Assembly: GCA_949358305.1 (NCBI GenBank)
Contig: OX442317.1
Span: forward strand, 1-64,000
From: Strigamia acuminata
Lineage: Eukaryota; Arthropoda; Chilopoda; Geophilomorpha; Linotaeniidae
Length of the DNA stretch: 64,000 nucleotides
Direction: 5' to 3'
Under the pieces are notes generated by a model. The model saw nothing but the letters and a program-made list of their open reading frames with translations. It was not told the DNA's origin and did not search any database. Both the position numbers and the translations under genes were made by a program. The first letter of the stretch is position 1. Every line of letters starts with the position of its first letter. Positions 56,535 through 64,000 of this stretch are shown piece by piece.

Positions 56535-57436
56535 ATGCTACCGTCGGGTATTTCACTTACCGTAGGTTTATTGTGTTCCTGTTAAAATTAACGATTTTTG
56601 TTTATTTTTAATTAATGCGTGATGGTATTGCAGATGCATCGACTCAAAATAGATCGTTGTTGGTAATTGTGTTGGATTCGAGTCCGGGACAGAAAATATT
56701 GAGGGAAAACCAAGTAAAATCAATTATTTTTACAAATTGTAAACAAACCATTTATTGAAGATTTCTATTTTCAGAATGTTTTAACTCACTGCCAGAGCAG
56801 GTAAAAAAATCAACAACATAAATTCAAAAAACACTTTCAACAACGAAAACAAATGGATTTGCAGCGATTTTTTGTATCCAAATTTAAATCCGGATCAAAA
56901 AAGCGATCCCAAACCGAACGACGGCCGCTACGAGTTGTTCGCGAACGTCAACAAGTCGATCAAGGACAACATTAAGAATTTCATCCTCAACAGTAATCGA
57001 AGCGTTTTTAAATTGCAAAATTTGTTGTTTACAATATTTTATTTACAGAATCATACGGCGTCGTGTACTCCGAATCATTAATGGCCGGTGCTTTATGCAA
57101 AGCGCTCTGTTGTATCCTCATAAAATCAATCCAAAAACTCACATTTTCGAGAATAAAACACTCCTTAATGTTTTTCAGACATAAATAGGATAGAAAAACA
57201 AGATCCCAATGAGCCAAAACATTTCTTCGAGGATATTGGCGCGATATTCCGCCGTATTTAGACCGAAATTTTAAATTTATATTGAAAAATCGTTACAATT
57301 TTGACAGATAATCACGCCGTGTAGCGATTACGCGTCTCAGTACATGAATTTCATGAATGTTTTCTTCTCGGCACAGAAACAGAATGTGGTCATCGATGCG
57401 TGTATGTTAGACGGCGACTCTGGTTTAATTCAACAA
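56535..57436 (+). pseudogene. GTF2H3: GTF2H3 remnant, copy 2
   Basis: Counterpart of 46842-47743 with the same exons, premature TAG (57259-57261) and missing C-terminal third. The displaced Sec63 block (56173-56533) again lies directly upstream. Confidence 0.8.
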
Positions 57437-57537
57437 GTAAAGAAAAATTTAAAAAATTTAAAAAACCGAAATAAATTATTTAAAAATTTTGTCTTTTTGT
57501 AATTTGTAATTTAATTTTCCTAATCTTTAATTCGATT

Positions 57538-58293
57538 ATATCGATGTTTTTAGCTATAAAATCGATGTTTTTAGCTATAAAATCGATGTTTTTAGCTATA
57601 AAATCGATGTTTTTAGCTAGAAAATCGATGTTTTTTACTATAAAATCGATGTTTCTGCTACAGAAACGATGTTTTTGGCCATTAAATCGATGTTTTTGGT
57701 CATTAAATTGATGTTTTTGTTATTAAATCGATGTTTTTAGCTATAAAATCGATGTTTTTAGCTATAAAATCGATGTTTTTAGCTAGAAAATCGATGTTTT
57801 TTACTATAAAATCGATGTTTCTGCTACAGAAACGATGTTTTTGGCCATTAAATCGATGTTTTTGGTCATTAAATTGATGTTTTTGCTATTAAATCGATGT
57901 TTTTAGCTATAAAATCGATGTTTCTGCCATAAAATCGATGTTTTTAGCTATAAAATCGATGTTTCTGCTATAAAATCGATGTTTCTGCTATAAAATCAAT
58001 GTTTTTAGCTATTAAATCGATGTTTCTGTTACAAATACGATGTTTTTAGCCATAAAATCGATGTTTTTAGCTATAAAATTTATGCCCCTGCTATAAAATC
58101 GATGTTTTTAGCTATTAAATCGATGTTTTTGCTATTAAATCGATGTTTTTAGCTATAAAATCGATGTTCCTGCTATAAAATTGATGTTTTTAGTTATAAA
58201 ATCGTTGTATTTGCTATCAAATCAATGTTTTTAGTTATGAAATCAATGTTTTTTGCTATTAAATCGATGTTTCTGCTGCAAAAACGATGTTTT
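57538..58293. repeat. ATCGATG minisatellite, block 3 copy
   Basis: Copy 2 counterpart of 47845-48600, with the same order of variant units. Confidence 0.9.
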
Positions 58294-59987
58294 TTACGGG
58301 ACAGGATAATTTGCGGAACCGCGGAACTGGCGGAACAGGCGGAACCGATGGGTTTGTGGAAAACCCGGTATCGCCAATTCTGTGGAAACGGCGGAACGGC
58401 GGAACTAGATTGTTTCATTGCCAAATTCCGCTGAACAAGCTGAAATATTGTAATCAAAATATCAAAATTAAACAAAAGTTTAATTAAATAGAAATAACCA
58501 AAAACAAAAATAAATAAAAATCAACAAAAATAAAAATAAATAAAAATCAACAAAAATAAAAATAAATAAAAATAACCCAAAATAAAAGTACGATTGAAGT
58601 TTTGATACTAAATAATCTTATTTATTTATCATTTTATCACGAGTTTTGTGCCTAAAAAATTAGATTTTACGCCCAACTTTTGTTTTTTACAATAAAAATG
58701 GTTTTTCCGTTTGATAAATTCGTTTTACACCGATGCAAATTAATTAATTGAGACAAAAAATTGATTTTGGCCAAAAAAATGAATTTTTGGCCAAAAAAAT
58801 GAATTTTTGGCCAAAAAAATGAATTTTTGGCCAAAAAAATGAATTTTTGGCCAAAAAAATGAATTTTTGGCCAAAAAAATGAATTTTTGACCAAAAAATT
58901 CATTTGTGGTTCGAAAAAGGGTTTTTTGAGTCAGAAAATTGATTTTTGAGTCAAAAAATTCAATTTTGACTGAAAAAACTTAAATTTTGACAGAAAAAAA
59001 TTAAATTTTGACAGAAAAAAATTAAATTTTGACAGAAAAAAATTAAATTTTGACAGAAAAAAATTAAATTTTTACAGAAAAAAATTAAATTTTGACTCAA
59101 AAAATTGAATTTTGACAGAAAAAAATTAAATTTTGACTCAAAAAATTGAATTTTTTTACCAAAAATGAATTTTTTCACCAAAAATGAATTTTTTCACCAA
59201 AAATGAAATTTTTCACCAAAAATGAAATTTTTCACCAAAAATGAAATTTTTCACCAAAAATAAAATTTTTCACCAAAAATGAAATTTTTCACCAAAAATG
59301 AAATTTTTCACCAAAAATGAAATTTTTCACCAAAAATGAAATTTTTCACCAAAAATAAAATTTTTCACCAAAAATGAAATTTTTCTCCAAAAATGAAATT
59401 TTTCACCAAAAATGAAATTTTTCACCAAAAATGAAATTTTTCACCAAAAATGAAATTTTTCACCAAAAATGAAATTTTTCACCAAAAATGAAATTTTTCA
59501 CCAAAAATGAAATTTTTCACCAAAAATGAAATTTTTCACCAAAAATGAAATTTTTCACCAAAAATCAATTTTTTTGCCAAAATCAATTTTTAGTCTCAAT
59601 TAATAAATTTGCATCGGTTTAAAACGAATTTATCAAACGGAAAAACTATTTTTATTGAAAAAAACGAAAGTTAGGCATAAAATCTAATTTTTTAGGCACA
59701 AAACTCGTGATAAAATGATAAATAAATAAGATTATTTAGTATCAAAACTTCAATCGTACTTTTATTTTGGGTTATTTTTATTTATTTTTATTTTTATTGA
59801 TTTTTATTTATTTTTGTTTTTGGTAATTTTTATTTAATTAAACTTTTGTTTAATTTTGATATTTTTTTGGCCTGATCACAATATTTCAGCTTGTTCAGCG
59901 GAATTTGGCAATGAAACAATCTAGTTCCACCGTTCCGTCGTTTCCACAGAATCGCCAATTCTGCGGAAACGGCGGAACGGCTGAACA
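58293..59987. mobile_element. Foldback-type element, copy 2
   Basis: Counterpart of 48600-50275: left arm ~58374-58768, right arm ~59570-59957. It has one extra 19-bp unit in the internal CACCAAAAATG array. Confidence 0.8.
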
Positions 59988-60508
59988 ATAGCTATGGAGG
60001 TCAGGCAAAAATTAATTAAAATTAAAAATTAAAATTTACAAAAGCAATCTTACAAAATTACAAATTCCAAGGTAACGAGTTGGATATTCTTTGTTTTCGA
60101 TGTTTTTGTTTCAATTTGATAAGTTATGACTAATTTGATACATCAATTTAAATGCCCTACCAAAAGCCCCAAAATCCAAAATTCAGAACTGATTTGTTGA
60201 AAATATTTTAACACTTAATGTGAAAAACTCCCCATGACATCCAGCAGTTATAGTCTCAGTGAAATTAATCAACTACGAGTATTTTGTAAGGTTTAAAAAA
60301 AAATAACAAGAACTACATAAAATTTATCTACTTGCAACTGCAAAAAGATTTACAACTTTTTAAAATTAGCTTAACACGTAATTACGGTTGCTTTTTTAAA
60401 AAAAATTTAACGTAAAAAGCTTAAAAAATTAGGCGTTTAAACGAAATCAATTTCAAACATGAGCTCAGTGTGAATATGGCATTCTCTAATAAATGATTTA
60501 TTCCTAGC

Positions 60509-60717
60509 AATTAGTATCTATCTGTTTAATGGGAGATTTTTTACAACATAGTGGTACATTGTTTTTTTCAAATCAAGAAAAATTAATACATTAAAACAAA
60601 ACCCACTCGTTTATTTATTTTATTTTTTTGTTCTAATATATATTTTTATATATATTTCTACGTGCCAGTATCCAACCACGAACACAACAGTAATTTACAA
60701 ATTTTATTTTCTCCCGA
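60509..60717. other. Unique spacer after copy 2
   Basis: AT-rich DNA (TATATATTTTTATATATATT near 60640) that replaces the copy 1/copy 2 junction. No gene is seen. Confidence 0.5.
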
Positions 60718-60845
60718 TCAGCTTGTTCAGCTTGTTCCGCCGTTCCGCCGTTTCCGCAGAATTGGCGATTCCAGGTTTTCCTCAAACCCATCGGTTCCGC
60801 CTGTTCCGCCAGTTCCGCGGTTCCGCAAATTATCCTGTCCCGTTT
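60718..60845 (-). mobile_element. Solo end of the foldback element, inverted
   Basis: This is the reverse complement of the GGAAC-rich outer end at 48600-48725 (GTTCCGCCGTTCCGCCGTTT... TTCCGCAAATTATCCTGTCC). It is followed by the ATCGATG minisatellite just as the original end is, but in the opposite orientation. It is a truncated arm or a separate short element. Confidence 0.75.
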
Positions 60846-60849
60846 TTTA

Positions 60850-61500
60850 CCATAAAATCGATGTATTTGGCCATTAAATCGATGTTGTTGCTATTATATC
60901 GATGTTTTTAGTTATAAAATCGATGTTTCTGCCATAAAATCGATGTTTTTAGCTATAAAATTGATGTATTTGCTATAAAATCGGTGTTTTTTGCTATAAA
61001 ATCGATGTTTCTGCCATAAAATCGATGTTTTTAGCTATAAAATCGATGTTCCTGCTATAAAATTAATAATTTTAGCTATAAAATCGATGTTTCTGCAATA
61101 AAATCGATGTTTTTAGCTATAAAATCGATGTTTTTGCTATCAAATCAATGTTTTTAGCTATGAAATCGATGTTTTTTGGTATTAAATCGAAGTTTCTGCT
61201 GCAAAAACGATGTTTTTTACCATAAAATCGATGTATTTGGCCATTAAATCGATGTTTTTAGCTATAAAATCGATGCTCCTGCTATAAAATCGATGTTTTT
61301 AGCTAAAACATCGATGTTTTTACTATAAAATCGATGTTTCTGCTACAAAAACGATGTTTTTGGCCATTAAATCGATGTTTTTGGTTATTAAATCGATGTT
61401 TTTGCTATTAAATCGATGTTTTTAGCTATAAAATCGATGCTTTTACTTAATCGATGTTTTTAGCAATAAAATCGATGCTTTTACTTAATCGATGTTTTTA
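60850..61500. repeat. ATCGATG minisatellite, block 4
   Basis: About 30 units of the same family, in an order not found in the other blocks. It runs into the GTCCT/GTTAG repeats and copy 3. Confidence 0.9.
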
Positions 61501-61910
61501 GCCATTGGGCACTGTCCTGTTGTTAGACATCCAATTTATCATTTTGTATCGTCCTTTTGTTAGTCATCCTACTTGCCATTGTGCATCGTCCTTTCGTTAG
61601 TTATTATACTCTCCATTGGGCATCAGCCTGTTGTTAGACATCTTACTTTCCATTGGGTATCGTCCTTTTGCTAGTTAAAAATTACTGGCGCCATCCTGGG
61701 GAATTCATACGAACTTGCAAAGTTCAAACAAAATCCACTAGATGGCAACCCGGGAAAATTTAACATGGCGCCCAAGGAGAGTGTTTTTTCCAAGATTATA
61801 CCAGGATTTTTCAAAATAATGCGCGTTTGTCAACGAATTTCTAAATGTGGGCTTGAAATGAGCATTTCTTTAAATTGTTTTTTTTTTTTTTTAATTTAGG
61901 TATTTTGTTT

Positions 61911-62091
61911 TGATTGCAAGCTGTGTTTGAACGCTGTTCTGCTGTCGAAGTGTGTTCGCGCTCAACTGTGGGAGAATTTTTCGCTTTGGAGTCGCGAAAA
62001 TGAGACGAGTACGATGAATTAAAACGAATGAAAGATCCCGCTTTGATGACAGCTCGACAAGTAAATTGATTTGAAAGATTTAGATGCAATA
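61911..62091 (+). pseudogene. HFM1: Mid-Sec63 HFM1 fragment in copy 3
   Basis: LNAVLLSKCVRAQLWENF followed by ELKRMKDPALMTARQVN, as at 46585-46765. It is a fragment of the helicase Sec63 domain, here upstream of the HFM1 3' half. Confidence 0.65.
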
Positions 62092-62299
62092 AATAGTTGA
62101 TTTTCTATGCTAGAGAGCGCTTTTAGAGAATAAAACTCAACGGGATGGAACGATACCCGATCTGCAAATGATACCGTCGGTTTATTGTGTTCGTGTTAAA
62201 ATTAACGATTTTTGTTTATTTTTAATTAATGCGTGATGGTATTGCAGATGCATCGACGCAAAATGGATCGTTGTTGGTAATTGTGTTGGCTCCGAATTT

Positions 62300-63894
62300 C
62301 TCCAAATGATCGGTCGAGCCGGTCGACCGCAATACGACGTGCTGTCCACCTTAAAGGTATAAAAAAAATATGATTTTTGTGATTTTGTTTTCAATCTTTT
62401 CCAAGGTTAAATACGAGAATTTGATCGGTGGGACGCAACTCGTTGAATCCCATCTGCATAAGCATTTAATTGAGCATCTGAACAGCGAGATCGTTTTACG
62501 AACAATAAGCGACGTGGGAGTGTTGTTGAGTTGGATTCGCTCCACATTTCTCTACGTTCGAGTCTTGAAACATCCGAAACTCTACGGAATGCAAGAAAAT
62601 ATGGAAAAAGACGCGCTGGAGTCGACATTACTCGGTTTTTGTGTCTATTTTTTCTAAAATAAAATCAAAATCAAATATTTTGTCAATTTTGCAGACATGT
62701 GCGTGCGCAGTATCAACACGTTGGTCGACAACGACATAATTCGGATGGGTGAAGAAGGATTTGATCTGTGCCCGACTCAGACGGGACGTTTAATGGCCCG
62801 TTACTGCCTGGCGTTTGACACGATGAAGTTGTTTATAAAGTCGACGAGTGACGCCACGATGAGCGATTTGGTCGAACTGCTCGCGTCGTGTACGGAATTA
62901 ATGATGTAACGCTGCGGACGTCGGAGAAAAAGACGTTGAACGCTAAGAATAAGGATGAAGTCGGGCCGACAATTCGTTTTCCGATGGAGGGGAAGATCAA
63001 AACGCGACAAATGAAGATTACATCGTTTAAAAAAATCAAGGATGTAAACCCGAGAGAACTTGAAATGGGTGAATTTTTTTTAATTGAATGTAATTGATTT
63101 TGATTTCGTTGAAAATTCAATTTCATTCGAATTTTACATTCGATTTTCCTAATTCTTAATTCGATTTTCCGATTTTTAATCTAATTTTCCTAATTTGTAA
63201 TTCAATTTTCCTAATCTTTAATTCGATTTTCTTAATTTTTAATTTAATTTCCTTAATTTTTGGTTCAATTTTTTGATTTTTTATTCAATTTTTTGATTTT
63301 TTATTCTATTTTTTGATTTTTTATTCTATTTTTTGATTTTTTATTCAATTTTTTCGATTTTTTTATTCAATTTTTCGAATTTTAAATCAAATTTAAAGTT
63401 GAATTCAATTTTATTTGCTTTGATTTTGATTTTCATTCAATTCTTGTCTTTTTTTTGCAGATTGTCAATCGTCACCCACCGTTTGGAAACCAAATCTTAA
63501 AATCTGTCCTCAATTTACCAAACTACGAAATCGAAATCGAAGAAGCAAAACCAAAACCACCCAATTCAACCCAAATTATCCTCACGCTAAAACTAACAAA
63601 CTTCCAATCCCTCTCCGAAAATCGCGCACTCTCACCCAGAAATTGTTTCCTACTACTCGGAAATGCCGAAAACCAAATTATATTCGAACAGAAAATTATG
63701 TTAAAAAAAAAATAACAACCATTTGAAAATAATTTTAAAAAATAAAATTTCGTTTCAGGAAAAATACATTATTGCAAAACGGTCAATGGATGCGAAAAAT
63801 CGACGTCCGAAATTGCAAGAAAGGAAACCAACTTCACATCCACGTGATAAACGAAGAATGTCTAATTTTTGCCCTGAATTATACTAATACCTAG
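62300..63894 (+). pseudogene. HFM1: HFM1/MER3 helicase 3' remnant, copy 3 (no N-terminal half)
   Basis: Motif VI (QMIGRAGRPQYD) to the TAG at 63892-63894, with the same exon structure, the same frameshift near 62906 and the same broken donor as copies 1 and 2. Helicase motifs I-III are absent because the upstream part comes from the GTF2H3-side block. The 5' exons never existed in this copy, or were lost by the crossover. Confidence 0.85.
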
Positions 63895-64000
63895 TGGCAA
63901 CCTAGTTCGTAGGAATGACCCGGGATGGCGTTTGTTTTTAATTCCAGAACTGTTTTTAAATTCCTCGGTCCCCCGCCGAAAAAGAATAAAAACAAATGAA

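Larger units (their letters stand above)
50802..60508 (+). repeat. 9.7-kb tandem unit, copy 2
   Basis: Direct duplicate of 41109-50796. It is 19 bp longer because the CACCAAAAATGAAATTTTT array has one more unit. Every lesion in the three gene remnants is shared with copy 1. Confidence 0.95.
61436..64000 (+). repeat. Third, recombinant partial copy of the 9.7-kb unit
   Basis: 61436 to about 62095 follows the GTF2H3-side version (46150-46770 type: WENF-coding, long T-run). From about 62096 it follows the HFM1-side version (43081 onward: TTTTCTATGCTAG, CCCGATCTGCAAATGATACC). Small differences (e.g. TTTTACATTCG at 63135, one base shorter; AAACTAACAA at 63590) set it apart from copies 1 and 2. 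It continues past the window end. Confidence 0.88.

Noticed and set aside
1-64000. tRNA, rRNA or snRNA genes
   Set aside because: Read through both strands for tRNA arms and rRNA signatures and found none. The only tRNA-like match is the Copia primer-binding site.

Overview
The window reads as arthropod (probably pancrustacean) nuclear DNA. It is AT-rich, its recognisable genes carry many 50-90 nt GT-AG introns with AATAAA signals, and it holds (CCTAA)n, the TTAGG telomere-type repeat of most arthropods. No prokaryotic feature is present. Most of the sequence is repeats, transposable elements and decayed gene fragments. Only two reading frames look intact and long: a tyrosine-recombinase gene and a Copia polyprotein.

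Layout. 1-8.7 kb: a minisatellite, copy A of a 2.8 kb segmental repeat (1531-4331), two weak two-exon gene candidates and many diverged short repeats. 8.7-20 kb: an interstitial telomere-type block, then an accessory island with a spliced Crypton-type tyrosine recombinase (13.7-15.9 kb). Its C-terminal basic domain recurs alone at 17.9-18.4 kb. A partial duplicate of its 5' region and a TA-flanked foldback/MITE (12787-13637) lie upstream, and a perfect 121-bp satellite follows (19070-20005). 21-28.5 kb: copy B of the segmental repeat, split by a complete, very young Copia element (identical LTRs, 5-bp target duplication, tRNA-iMet primer site, intact 1365-residue ORF); copy A is its natural empty site.

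28.5-36 kb: minus-strand remnants of WD-repeat genes (BRWD/PHIP-like at 30.1-31.4 kb, CDT2/DTL-like at 33.4-33.9 kb), a 220-bp inverted repeat, tandem repeats and small exon-like modules. 36.0-38.1 kb: 37 copies of CCTAA run directly into 106 perfect copies of an 18-bp derivative. 38.1-41.5 kb: several minisatellites, including an ATCGATG-rich array and a 230-bp tandem repeat.

41.1-64 kb: a 9.7-kb unit present twice in tandem (41109-50796, 50802-60508) plus a third, recombinant partial copy (from about 61.44 kb to the window end). Each full unit carries broken copies of three conserved genes: HFM1/MER3 meiotic helicase, VKORC1 (vitamin K epoxide reductase) and GTF2H3 (TFIIH p34), plus a foldback element with internal arrays. 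The helicase copies are scrambled: a block with part of their own Sec63 domain and the start of GTF2H3 sits where helicase motifs IV-V should be. The defects are shared between copies, so decay came before amplification. The genes here do not form a pathway. The shared theme is amplification and recombination of repeats, gene debris and mobile DNA, perhaps in a subtelomeric or otherwise poorly recombining region (inference).
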